DNA from: Pelecanus crispus
Taxonomy: Eukaryota > Chordata > Aves > Pelecaniformes > Pelecanidae
Direction of reading: 5' to 3'
Length of the DNA stretch: 64,000 bases
Assembly (NCBI RefSeq): GCF_030463565.1
Contig: NC_134646.1
Coordinates: forward strand, 69,457,710 to 69,521,709
Under the pieces are notes generated by a model that was given only the letters and a program-made list of their open reading frames with translations, was not told the DNA's origin and ran no database searches. The position numbers and the translations under genes are program-made. This document shows positions 50,510 to 61,304 of the stretch, in pieces; positions within the stretch are counted from its first letter, which is position 1, and each line of letters begins with the position of its first letter.

Positions 50510-53119
50510 GTAGCGTATGAGCCTGTGATCCCTATCTCTGCCTATAAAAGTGCAAATTACCAATTCTTCAAAATTCAGGGGAGGAGGGGTCTTTTAAATA
50601 TCAGAGTCAAATGCTTTGTAAGCACTAAAGCAGTTTTAGAGGCTTAGAAGAGAAAAAGGAGGGGTATAGTGCTGAGAGTTTTAAAGAGTTAAGATGATTA
50701 GTAACTCATTAGGAGAACTCTTTGAACACTAGACTTTGTATTCCCTGAGCAAGGAGTGAGGTAAAATTTGTCTGTTGACTGAACAGAGCTTCACCTTTCC
50801 TGTCCAGAAATGTGAAGAGAACAGCAAGCGGGCACTAATGCTAGCGATGAGTATTTACAGAGTACATTCTCCTTTTCTCTTGTGATTGTTAGCGGCTCAG
50901 TGCATGGATATGAACAGGGTTAGATAAGAGACCTGAGCTGGCAGGTTAGGAATCAAGTGCTTTGTATTGTATGACTCTTGCAACAGTGGCACTGATGAAC
51001 TGCGCTGATGCCGAAGCACCCAACCACACTCTGTGCTCAACAGTTCCGCTGCCTTCTAATACTGTTGGTCCTTCCCATCATGTAAACTCACCTACCAGAC
51101 CTGTCCCCTGACTTATGACAGCAGTCTTGCATATTAGGTAAGAAAACACCTTGAAGGTCTAGACTTGGTGTATTTCAGAATAACAATAATTGTTTCCTGA
51201 TGGGAAGAAGAGTTACCTCCTTTAGAGTCAGAGAACCCTAGAATCCTGTAGAGAGCAGGGCCACCCCAGTCAGCTGTATTCCTCCAAGACAACTCTGACC
51301 CTTTTCACCATCTGGCCTCACATCTGGCCTGTCAGTATCATTTTGCTGATGGTGCAGAGCTCTGGGCCTCTTCTTTGAGGGAGTGGAGCCTCCAGTGCAG
51401 TCTCTGCGTTTTTGTTTCACGAGATCAGAGGGTGAATTGCATACGCCTTCCCCAGCATTATTGAGACTCCATTCTCTCAGTGTGTAGATCTGTAGCAGAA
51501 CTACCTCTATCTTCTGTAGAAAAGTGGAGAGGATATAATGAATGGCAGAGATGCAGATAAGCCATTTTTTTTAAATTGGGTCAGGGAAATCCGTAATACC
51601 TGTTTCAATAGGAAAAGTGTCCTGGCTCTGTAGAAGTTTGAAGCAATAGAGGGGAAGAGGGAAAGCAAGATCCTGATTTCTTGTGAGTACTTGAAGTAAC
51701 GTTCAGGAGAAAAGAAGAATAGAGATGTGAAAATTTATGCATGTGGTTTACTGTTCTGATTTATTGTATAAGAAATGCATTCTTTTAGGAATAAATATTG
51801 TAAAACATGATAGGAACTGCAAATAAGAAGGTGATGTCATTAACAATTTAATTTCTAAATTCTGTATCAGCTGCATAACATGTAAATATTTTCTGAGGGT
51901 GGTATGCTCAACTTGTACATTTCAGATCCTCTAAGTCTATGGAATGAGGCTGATTTACATACCACTGGAGCATATTGCCTTGAATCTTTAAAGAGATAGC
52001 CTCAGACTAGGATAAATCTGGAAGAAGGAAAACAGTTAGATACCATGTTATTTTGTTTCTTTCGGGTTTAAATAAAAAAGTAAAAGTTTCTCCTTTCTAA
52101 ATTGGCTATTTCTGATGCCACCATTAAATACTACATTTTTTTCAGAATCTTGTGGACAATGGCAGACTGGGAAACAGAAACATTTCTTTTATCAGTAATA
52201 CCTCTGATCATTAGTAAATACTAGCAAGAAAAGCTATTATAAGGCTTGAAAGATAAAAGGACTGATGTTTAAGCAAGATGAATTTTCTGTTTTCTCCTTA
52301 GTATATGCCAAGAGGTTTGAGACCTTTAGATGAAAGGCATCACATTAGTGCACGTTTATTATTATTACTGTGGAAGAGGGAATACAAAGGATGACAAGTC
52401 ATTAAGTCTGATCTGTTCAGTCTAGTTTTGGAAGAATTTTGGCATATGCCAGGGGTAAAAGGAACAAGCTTAACTTTAAGTTTTCAACTACAGAGAGTGT
52501 TAAATACAAGTTAGTTTTAACCCATGAGGTTTTACTCAACATTCATAGAGGAACAAATGGCAATTTTGTCTGAGTGAATATTGCAGTATTATGTTAGACA
52601 TCTGGAAACTGAGACTAGACCCTCGAGAAATAGAACACTAAATATGGTTCAAGTTTTTGCCTTAATTACGGGGACAATTCCCAGCGAAGTCTGTAGAGCC
52701 AATTTTTCTGGTTTTAGGCATCTGTATTATGGATTATGTTACAAACTATTGTACTTCAGCAACTGGAAAAAACCCCAAACTAATATTCATTAACTTTTAG
52801 CACAAGTTGTCATAAAATTAATGGAAGTATATCCTGTTCCAAGTTCAGGATAATCTCGGACATCTTTTAGATGGTAACCCTTGATGAGTGTTCACTTCAC
52901 AATGATGCCTACATCTGAAGGAATGGCTCCACATTACAAATATTCTGGCAGCAGAGACACTTTAAGGGTATGGAACAGCAAAAAATGCATTTAAACCAGC
53001 TCTGTAGGTGAAAGATTTATATCATGGAACTGTGCCAAGAGAGAAAATGACCACTTATTTCAGATGACAAAAACAGAACATATGTAATAAAAGTAGAAGT
53101 AATGCCATGCATGTTTTAG

Positions 53120-53255
53120 GATTTGGAAGTGTAGCTTAAGGGAACACAACAAGAAATTCTGGGATCAAAAGGCAGAGTGAAAAAAGTGGAGGAAGATCTA
53201 AGCATAGTCAAAGAGAGAAAAACACTTCACAAGAAGGAAATCCTGCAAAAAGCAG
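53120..53255 (+). pseudogene. FAM184B: FAM184B exon 3 with in-frame TAG
   Basis: After TTTTAG the frame reads D-L-E-V-stop, then LKGTQQEILGSKGRVKKVEE and ILQKA plus one base before GTAAGA. Human FAM184B has DLDVQLKE here, so TAG at 53132-53134 replaces a CAG glutamine codon. It enters in phase 0 from exon 2 and leaves in phase 1, as exon 4 requires. Codon 305 of the joined message would be this stop. Confidence 0.82.
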
Positions 53256-53366
53256 GTAAGATGCTTATTAATGTCATTCTGAAGTATTTCCGTTGTTAAT
53301 AGTCACTCACATTGGAAATTCCACAAGGTATTTATGCTATTTGAAATGTAAATTTTGATACCACAG

Positions 53367-53515
53367 AAGATATAGAAACTATATTGAATTCCCAAAGCAA
53401 AGCTATTAATAAAGTAGATGAACTGAAACATCAAATAACATAGCTGCAGCAAATGACTTCTACCAAACAGAGCCAGGACAAGAGCAGCTCTGAAGATGTG
53501 CAAGAGCTTAAACAG
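53367..53515 (+). pseudogene. FAM184B: FAM184B exon 4 with in-frame TAG
   Basis: Two bases complete the codon split from exon 3. The frame then reads DIETILNSQSKAINKVDELK, then HQIT-stop-LQQM and on to VQELKQ before GTGGTT. TAG at 53441-53443 again sits where CAG would fit a coiled-coil repeat. The phase match with exon 3 supports the assignment although sequence similarity to human is modest. Confidence 0.7.
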
Positions 53516-54412
53516 GTGGTTTGCTCTCAAATATTCAAAGGCATGGCATGCCAAAAGTACTGAAATTGATGTCATTCTTCTTTTAAGATGAATGGCTTTT
53601 GGGTTATTCTACAGCAGTCAATCCTGTAAGATTCCCAGATCTCTGACCTCATCCAGTGGAACACTGACTCATGTTCATAGCCTGAAGTATATGAGTTGCT
53701 GCAGTGACAGCAAAGAAACTACTGACATCCTTGAGCTAGAGCAGGGCAGAGTGTTCAACTTCTTCTGTAACCAAAACCTTAAAGACAACAAAGTCCAAGG
53801 TAGACTTTCTCTGTTGAGGTCACGTTGGAATACTGATTTATTTTTTTTTAAATATAGAAAACAGTTCTTCTGAAAAGCTATGCAGAAATAATACCAGGAA
53901 TAAACTCAGTACAATGAGGAATGTATGTATCCTGAGAGTTCCCTCTGTACAATGTCTCCCCTTAAACAATTGTCCAGCCCCCAATCTTTTCTATATTTTT
54001 TAGTTCTCCTAGAATATTGTTATGCTAGCATTCTGGAAAATTAGACCTGGCATCAGAGACATAACAAAACCCAAAATGTCCTTTGTGCTTTTTCACAGAA
54101 CTAAGGTTGTCCTTGAGGAAGCCTGTATGGTTGGAAATGAGTCACACACCCAAACTCGAACCATAACAGCAAAAAAACCCTCATCCCTAGACTGCAGAAG
54201 AAGCATACAACCCTGAATCACTGTAGTGCTACATTGCTAACTAACATAAAGCCATCATTTTTCAATGGAGTATATCCACCTAAATAGCGTATTCCCTACA
54301 AAATACACTACTGCAACCCCAGAATTCTACCCTGGTTTTGTCATATTATATAGCTAGTGTGTTTTATAGACTATGGAAACTGTAGCTATTTAGAAAGAGG
54401 GTAGGAATAAAA

Positions 54413-54576
54413 GACACAGAGAACTTGCTTTGTAAAGGCAAGCATCAGTCCCATAAGGAAAAGATTTGTCTGAAGGAATAGCAGTTAAAAGGGCTGGAAG
54501 ATCTCATAATGAAGCATACAAGGGAAATCAAGACAGTTTAAAACTTCATGGAAGCTGAAAGAAGAAAATGCAGAAG
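54413..54576 (+). pseudogene. FAM184B: FAM184B exon 5 with two stops and a one-base deletion
   Basis: The frame reads GKHQSHKEKICLKE-stop-QLKGLEDLIMKHTREIKTV-stop-NFMEAERRK and then shifts. Human FAM184B has the matching RLEDLVKKHTVEIKSV and VEAERKKLQ. TAG is at 54479-54481 and TAA at 54539-54541. One missing base near 54568 makes the exon leave in phase 2, whereas exon 6 needs phase 0. The 5' border is uncertain because the position predicted by homology lacks an AG acceptor. The donor is AGAAG|GTAGG. Confidence 0.75.
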
Positions 54577-54718
54577 GTAGGAATGTTCTTCTATTTATAG
54601 ATGCTCTAATTCATCTGGTTTTAATCTTATTGGTCACAGTGACATCATTTGAATTATCCTCACTGGAGGCACTTTGAATTAACATAAAATGCAAGGATTT
54701 TCTCGCTGTGGTCTTACT

Positions 54719-54742
54719 GGGGGGGGAAAAAAAAAAAAAAAA
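54719..54742. repeat. G8-A17 homopolymer junction
   Basis: Eight G are followed directly by a run of about 17 A on the plus strand, then GGAAAAAA. It lies between FAM184B exon 5 and the provirus. Homopolymer lengths may be unreliable. Confidence 0.7.
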
Positions 54743-55270
54743 GGAAAAAAACAGTCAAGCTGATGTATTTCTGTGAAGAGCTCCACAGGCAGGAAGGTGA
54801 ATTTATCCTTGATGTGATAAACTGCCTTCTTAGCAACGCTTACCCTTGCGTGCTTTGTGCGTGACAGGTGGAGTGATTAATATAAGGTCCCCCCTGAAGA
54901 AAAACGGTGTATTCCAATTTCTGACTTAAGTTTCCATGGATTGCTGCTGTGAAATACTCAAATACCTTGATTTAATCAGAATTTTGCATTATTTAGGCAG
55001 AGGATCTAATTTGGCAAAGTGTTGGTAAATGGATTCAGAGTGCAGGTGTTACCAATGAAATGACAACTAGTTACAAGCAAATACATGCATATATATGTCC
55101 TCATTTAATTTTAGTCAGAAAGAATGCTCATCTTCTTGTGGATCCAGACAGGTTACCTGAGCAATACCTTTTCTCAGTATGTTTTAAGTGGCTGGGCTGT
55201 AATTTTTGTTGTCGGTATGCATTAGCAGCAATTGACTTAAGAGATTCTTCAAAGAATTTCACTTTCATGA

Positions 55271-55777
55271 TGTTGTGGTTTAACCTGGCAAGCAGCTAAA
55301 CACCACACAGCTGTTCGCTCACTCCCCCCCTGCAGTAGGATGGGAGAGAGAATCAGAAAAAAAAAGTAAAACTCATGGGTTGAGATAAAGACAGTTTCAT
55401 AGTACAGAAAAGGAAGGGATAATAATAATAATATACAAAAGAAGTGATGCACAATGCAATTGCCCACCACCTGCCGACTGATACCCAGCCAGTTTCTGAG
55501 CAGCAATTGCTGCCCCCCGACCAACTCCCCCCGGTTTATATACTGAGCATGACATCATATGGTATGGAATAGCCCTTTGGCCAGTTTGGGTCAGCTGTCC
55601 TGGCTGTGCCCCCTCCCAGCTTCTTGTGCACCTGGCAGAGCATGGGAAGCTGAAAAGTCCTTGACTGGTGTAAGCACTACTTAGCAACAACTAATTCTTC
55701 TCCTACTAAATCCAAAACACAGCACTATGCCAGCTCCTAAGAAGAAAATTAACTCTATCCCAGCTGAAACCAGGACA
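55271..55777 (-). repeat. 3' LTR of the provirus
   Basis: It is 507 bp. On the minus strand it begins TGTCCTGGTTTCAGCTGGG and ends AACCACAACA. It carries an intact TATA box (AGTATATAAACC, plus 55535-55542) and a (TTA)n stretch. A purine-rich run (AAGGGGTGG) just outside, at about 55783-55792, is a plausible polypurine tract. It is the same family as the solo LTR at 3932. Confidence 0.88.
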
Positions 55778-56183
55778 GTGTCCACCCCTTATTCTATACC
55801 ATCTACGTCATGCCCAGGTCTTACCCTTTCCAATACTTTCCAATTAATCATCACCACCACTTTCCCTGTCTTGATATATACACACAGATATTATTCCCTT
55901 AGTCTGTGGGCCATTCCTCTAAAATGTCTGTTGAGTTCATTCAGTCCATTACTTTGGGATCCATCTGTCATAACAGTCTTTCAGGGCAGGAGAAATGGTG
56001 TGCGCTGTTGGATTGCTGCATGCTGAAGCCAGTTCTGGTTCCACCACTGCTGCACTTTGCTTGGTTTCATCAAAGGTCATTAATCTGGGCGATTCTTACT
56101 GTAATACTGTTGATATGGCAAATAGCAACCATAAAAGAGATAACATACAGTATTATATAGCAATTAACATCATACAATTCAGT

Positions 56184-57112
56184 TCATTGGCTATTTTCAC
56201 CCAAAATCAAATACTCTTGAGGTACACATCGGACTTCCCCATCCTTTTGCATCACCCACCAAGTGCACCCAGGTCCTTGAGCAAAAGCAATCCCATGAAT
56301 GGGTTTGCCTTTGCCAGAGGGGGAAGTAACCCAGACTGTCTTCCCCAGCATATTTTTTATGTGCACTACAGGGACTTTATCTCCTTCTGCAGTATGTAAA
56401 AGTTTTGATTGGGCAGGGCCAGCTCGATTGGCAGATCCCCTGGTGTTGACTAACCAGGTGGCTTTTGCTAAATGGGTATCCCAATGTCTGAATGTCCCAC
56501 CACCCATTGCTCTCAGGGTAGTCTTTAACAGTTCATTGTACCTCTCGATTTTCCCGGAGGCTGGTGCATGATAGGGGATGTGATATACCCACTCAATGCT
56601 GTGCTCTTTGGCCCAGGTGTCTCTGAGGTTGTTTTGGAAATGAGTCCTGTTGTCTGACTCAGTTCTTTCTGGGGTGCCATGTCACCATAAGACTTACTTT
56701 TCAAGGCCCAGGATAGTGTTCCATGTGGTGGCACGGGTCACGGGATTTCCGGCCATCCGGTGGTTGCTTCCACCATGGTGAGCATGTAGCACTTGCCTTA
56801 GTGGGTTTGTGGGAGTGTGATACAATCAATCTGCCAGGCCTCCCCATATTTATATTTCAACCATTGTCCTCCATACCAGAGAGGCTTTAACCGCTTGGCC
56901 TGTTTGATTGCAGCGCATGTTTCACATTCATGGATAACCTGTGCAATAGTGTCCATGGTCAGGTCCACCCCTCGATCATGAGCCCGTCTATATGTTGCAC
57001 CTCTTCCTTGATGGCCTGAGGTGTCATGGGCCCCCTGAGCTATAAATAATTCACCCTTATGTTGCCAGTCTAGATCCAGCTGAGCCACTTCAATCTTAGC
57101 AGCCTGATCCAC
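56184..57112 (-). pseudogene. Retroviral integrase remnant
   Basis: The zinc-binding H-H-C-C region lies in the open frame 56798-57112 (GHQGRGATYRRAHDRG then ECETCAAIKQAK). Catalytic residues can be placed at W-Q-I-D (about 56826-56837), S-D-N (about 56652-56660) and K-I-E-R (about 56544-56552). The last two have the expected 35-residue spacing. A C-terminal domain follows in 56184-56507. Frameshifts and stops separate these parts. No env frame follows before the LTR. Confidence 0.8.
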
Positions 57113-57199
57113 CTGCTGGTTTTTTCAGCATTCTTCACTGGCCCGACTCTTGGGTATGTGAGCATCTACATGCTGTACTTTTACAACCAGGTTCTCTAC

Positions 57200-57510
57200 C
57201 TGGGCAGCAATATCTTGCCACAATGCAGCAGTCCAGATGGATTTGCCCCTGCGCTGCCAGTTGTTCTGCTTCCATTGCTGCAACCACCCCCACAGGGCAT
57301 TTGCCACCATCCGTGAGTACTGGCCATTTTTCTCGGTCAGCAATGTCTAAAGCCAGCTGGATGGCCTTTACTTCTGCAGATTGGCTCGATTCCCCTTCTC
57401 CTTCAGCAGTTTCTGCAACTTGCCATGCAGGGCTCCATACATCAGCTTTCCATCTCTGCTGCTTTCCTACAATATCACTGGATCCATCAGTGAACAGAGC
57501 ATGTCACTTC
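57200..57510 (-). pseudogene. Retroviral RNase H remnant
   Basis: Motif F-T-D-G-S at 57486-57500 marks the first catalytic Asp, and S-A-E-V-K-A-I-Q-L-A-L further on marks the Glu helix. The upstream RT domain is absent; gag-like sequence continues almost directly into this domain. The frame is interrupted, so it is non-functional. Confidence 0.75.
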
Positions 57511-57892
57511 TCATTTTCTGGTAGCTTATTACACAGTGGGGCCTCTTCAGCATGAGTCACCTCCTCCTCTGGCAATATTCTGAAATCTTTGCCTTCTGGC
57601 CAGCCCATGATTACTTCCAAGATTCCTAGGTGATTGGGGTTTCCTATTCAAGTCCACTGTGTGATCAGCATGACCCACTTGGCTTCCCTACCCTCTAATT
57701 CCACGCTACTGGCCCCGTTACCCCAGCACCGGAGCATCCAGGTGACAATGTGCTTGCCTGGATGATGACTGAAGTCTTTTCATGTATCTCGCAGTTCACT
57801 CAGGGATAGGGATCAGGTGGTTACCATCTCATTTATGGGTTCTGCCTCTTCCTCCTCTTCTTGTGATGGCCCTGCTTCATCTTCATCCCTTA

Positions 57893-58168
57893 CTAAACGA
57901 GCCGTCTTCTTGTGTATTTCTTTTTGTGTATACAGGCAACTGATACTGGCACAGGTTGGTTCTCTAGTTCAGCTGCAGTGCCTGTCACTGGGGTTAGAGT
58001 TGCTGCACTGCCTGTCACCAAGGTTTGAGTAACTGCAGTGCCTGTCACAGGGGTTGGAGTGGCCATAGTGCCCATTGCAGGGGCAGATCTCTGGATGATG
58101 TTCTTAAATAGTTGTTTAAACCTAAACAAGACCTGAACCACATTCAGGAGACATAGCAATAGGAACAT
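57893..58168 (-). pseudogene. Gag-like remnant with TPVTGTA repeats
   Basis: This is a short minus frame with a hydrophobic start, then several imperfect repeats of a T-P-V-T-G-T-A motif (about 36 bp per unit, plus 57965-58075) and a basic end. Position after the primer site suggests a gag-region remnant. Matching to a known gag is not possible by eye. Confidence 0.5.
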
Positions 58169-58657
58169 GCTGGTTTGAACATCCCAAGGATATTCAAAAT
58201 TCTCAAGAGCTGTTGTAAGTAGCCTGAAGGGGAAAGGGGTAGTGAAGGAGCGGGGGAAAGTGTCCCCCTCTGTGTCATAGATTGGTTGTCCAAGGGGAAA
58301 AGGTAAAAAGTGTGATTATTAACAGTTTCCAAGAAGTGGCTCCCAAAGCTCCTGAAGTACAGGCATGACGGCAGTGCTGAGTACGATCTCATGACTGATA
58401 ATTTTGTCATACCATAAGCCAGTGTTACACAGTACAGCAAAGCGATAAATTTAATCCAGCTCCGAGAGGTGACAAATAGCACCACAGGGAGTGCATATGG
58501 CAAGTAAGGTGTTAATAGCACAACTCAGAGAACAAGCACAACTCTGAGAGCAAATGAATCAACATTGTGACTGGTGACTATTTAATGTAATGAATGCTTA
58601 TCACAAAGTTGTTTTAACACGCTCTGGTCAGATCTGTCATTATCTCAAACCCTTCGT

Positions 58658-58675
58658 GCCCCACGTTGGGTGCCA
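58658..58675 (-). other. Retroviral primer binding site, tRNA-Lys type
   Basis: The minus strand reads TGGCACCCAACGTGGGGC, one base off the site for tRNA-Lys-1,2 (TGGCGCCCAACGTGGGGC). It lies 7 bp from the LTR edge, as expected. It fixes the orientation of the provirus. Confidence 0.85.
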
Positions 58676-58682
58676 AAAAGAC

Positions 58683-58861
58683 TGTTGTGGTTTAACCCGG
58701 CAGGCAGCTAAACACCACACAGCTGTTCACTCACTGCCCCCCTCCCCAGTGGGATGGGGGAGAGAATCAGAAAAAAAAAAGTGAAAATCATGGGTTGAGA
58801 TAAAGACAGTTTAATAGGACAGAAAAGGAAGGGATAATAATAATAATAATAAATAATAATA
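58683..58861 (-). repeat. Truncated 5' LTR of the provirus
   Basis: Only the end of the LTR next to the primer site remains, up to a (TAA)n microsatellite at 58837-58861, after which the sequence is unrelated. The U3 and promoter part is missing. By eye it differs from the 3' LTR at roughly one in fourteen positions, so the insertion is not recent. Confidence 0.85.
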
Positions 58862-59696
58862 CAGGATGGGGGAGGTGTTAAATTGCTATTTTTTCTCTGT
58901 TTCCTCCATTTGTGGTGTTTGAAAATATAGTAGAAATTTTTTTTGAGTCAGCAAATCGACAGAAATAGGAAAAGCAAGCACGCTAATAAGCTTGTAATAT
59001 ATGTAACTTCAGGATATTTCTAGAAGTTACACATGCAGTCTTCAATAAACAATTGCTCACGTTTGCTACAAACGATTGCTACAAGCTCTTGTTCACTGGC
59101 TTACAAGTGGTATTATCACTGATTTTTCAAAAAATATTTCCAGCAATAAGGTGATAATATAGTCTTCAATTTTTTATTTTATTTTATTTTTACTTCCTCA
59201 CTGAGATTTTCTTTATGGATGCTATAAGACAGTGCTTCCTTTGGTTCCCTTTTCCACTAATTGCCCATTTATTAGTCATCTGGTTATTTATATGGTCAAT
59301 GTATATTTACATTTTTTCATATCTTGTGGGTAACTCTTGCATACTAAATTGTTTCTGAACACTAACACCACCCAAGGCAAAACAGTCTGAGTCTTCATGC
59401 TGTACAGTTTTCCACCTCGGGGAAGCTTTCAGTAGATTAGGATTATGTGAACTGTATTGTCTAACACTAGTATTAGAAAGAACCAAACCAAACTATTAAT
59501 ACTTCTTTGATTGAATAATAACATGAGTGACATTAAAAGACAATAGCATGTATTATGGTGTAAACAGTAGCATGTATTACTGTGTACACTGCTCTATTAT
59601 CTAGGTTAATGTACAAGAAATGTTCTGTCTTTTTTATGCTGCACATTTTGTCCCAGCTATTGCATGCTCTTTTCTTTTTTTTTTTTTAAACTTTAG

Positions 59697-59807
59697 GAGC
59701 TCCAGACACAGCTAGAGGAATTTAAAAGAAAATCTGAGTGTGAACTAAAGCAACTAGAGAAAGAAAAAGAAGTCCTAACTGGGAAACTTCAAAACTCTTC
59801 ACTTGAG
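59697..59807 (+). pseudogene. FAM184B: FAM184B exon 6 (open)
   Basis: After a strong polypyrimidine tract and TTTAG, 37 codons are open: ELQTQLEEFKRKSECELKQL then EKEKEVLTGKLQNSSLE before GTAAAC. Human FAM184B has [20 protein letters not shown] and KLQNSLLE here. This exon has no lesion and good splice sites, but it lies downstream of several stops. Confidence 0.82.
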
Positions 59808-61139
59808 GTAAACTGGGCATAAATGTAACCCAGTAATAAAAGGGCTCTTCATTTTTCCTCTCATCTGAGAGATTCTTGATTAGATATTAATCATATTTCC
59901 TGTGACTGTCATTCAAGAAAATATGCAAGGACTCTAGACAGAAATAACAGAATACTGCTCCTGAACATCTATGAAGATTTTGACAGGCCTATTTATTTTA
60001 ATAAATTTAATATATCACTCTTTGGAGATATAGTAAGGATTTTTGTTGAGGAGTTTGGCTATATCAGGGTTGGATGGTGACTCTTGTTTGTCTGTATACA
60101 GGACTAAGTAAGATTAGAATCTTCCTTATAGCTCTTGTGACTGTCTGATTTTTTTTTTTTTTTTGTGTGTGTAGACATGTAAAAGGGCCTACTTGCTTGC
60201 TCCCTTAGGCAAGAGACTTGAATGGAAAAAAGGTCGACTAGATCATTGTTTCTGTTCTGCCTGCTTGATGGTAAGGGTGGTAACTGAAGCAGATTGGAAT
60301 GTGCAATAATTCAGTATATATTAGTAGTTAGGTATGCCTCCCTCTATGTTCTCAAGATCAATCATGAAATAGAGAAAGCATTGTGACCCCAAAGTAGCTT
60401 TGAGGATGTCATAGCTTATGTACGGCTCCCCGCTCTGGTTACACCTAAGTCATAATGCAAATCTGCAGACATGGATTAATCAGGAAATAAATACCTGAGA
60501 TGTATTAGTATTAGACTATCCACCTGTAACAGCTATAATGTATAATCAGTTGCAGGCAAAGTGATGCGAATTTTCCGGATTAGTACATCTACCAAAATAT
60601 TTATACAGGAAACTGTCATTATTTGAAAAGCCATAACAGGTTGGATAAACAACTTTCTGCCAAAACAGAAGCAGAACCCCTACAAGGCAATTATTTACCC
60701 AGGTAAACAATTCACCTTTAAAATTTCTGGCAACTGTGAATACACATTTTCTCCCTCTCAGGTGTTCCCCTTTTGTGTTGTTCAGTTCTTTTTTGCAAAT
60801 GCTATCTGCTTTAAAATGTTACGTACAGGATATTTCCTTCTCTTCAGTGTGATCGTGTGAAATTTTTGCCTGTGTACATTTTGATACTTTTGTCTCATGG
60901 ATAAGCTATAAAACAACTGCTTTAACAGAACTGAAATCAATGCCCTAGTGAAAAGTTTTGATGATGCTCAGTGCTGCATTTATTTTTCTACCCCAAGTAT
61001 ATCATTGCATTTGGTACCTTTTTCAGAAGAACAATGAAATGATTTGTGATTGTCCATTGTGGGAGATTATGGGTGAACAGACATGTTTTCACCATGAGCA
61101 TTTGTCATCCATTTCTTTGTTTTTTTCCTGCCAATCCAG

Positions 61140-61304
61140 GTTTTGAGGGTCCAAGATTTTATTAAGCAAAATGAGGATATTCCCAAATATACAAAATTTC
61201 TTCAGTCTAGTTCAAGAAAAAGTAATGAACAACAGGAATTAGGCAGCTCACACTGTGGAACTACTGAATTACAGATAACCACTGTTCTAAGTGGCTGTCT
61301 ATAA
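61140..61304 (+). pseudogene. FAM184B: FAM184B exon 7, early stop
   Basis: After TTTTTTTCCTGCCAATCCAG the frame reads VLRVQDFIKQNEDI, then QQELGSSHCGTTELQ and ends at TAA 61302-61304. Human FAM184B has VLRLEEFIQQNK and SPQELGRQHC here and continues for hundreds of residues. The stop therefore looks like a further lesion (or a frameshift just upstream). No donor was identified. Confidence 0.7.

Larger units (their letters stand above)
55271..58861 (-). mobile_element. Internally deleted endogenous retrovirus (provirus remnant)
   Basis: An LTR at 55271-55777 and a truncated LTR at 58683-58861 bracket 2.9 kb of internal sequence, all in minus orientation. Next to the right LTR is a tRNA-Lys-type primer binding site (58658-58675). 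In sense order come a hydrophobic short frame (58144-58521), a gag-like region with short repeats (57893-58168), RNase H (about 57200-57510) and integrase (about 56184-57112). Capsid, protease, most RT and env are missing. Frames are broken by stops and shifts, so the copy is dead. It lies in the FAM184B intron before exon 6. Confidence 0.9.
30333..61304 (+). pseudogene. FAM184B: FAM184B, N-terminal part intact, downstream exons disabled
   Basis: FAM184B is a long coiled-coil protein (about 1,060 aa in human) of poorly known role, paralogous to FAM184A. Seven exons were found in order: 30333-30467, 49745-50509, 53120-53255, 53367-53515, about 54413-54576, 59697-59807 and 61140-61304. The diagnostic block KKIAQLTK|VIYALNTKNDEHEA crosses the exon 1/2 junction, and KLKERIQ|DLEV crosses 2/3. 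Exons 1-2 are open (300 codons). Exon 3 has TAG at 53132-53134 and exon 4 has TAG at 53441-53443. Exon 5 has TAG at 54479-54481, TAA at 54539-54541 and an apparent one-base loss near 54568. Exon 7 ends early at 61302. Splice phases otherwise match. The remaining C-terminal half was not found before 64000. Best call is a unitary pseudogene, or a gene shortened to its N-terminus; sequencing error cannot explain so many lesions easily. Confidence 0.8.

Noticed and set aside
54719..54742. Poly(A) after G run as a possible LINE tail
   Set aside because: No CR1 3' end or target duplication lies next to it; CR1 in birds ends in an octamer-type repeat, not poly(A).
57223..57555. Plus-strand frame of 110 codons
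   Set aside because: It is antisense to the retroviral RNase H region; the minus-strand reading carries the recognisable motifs.
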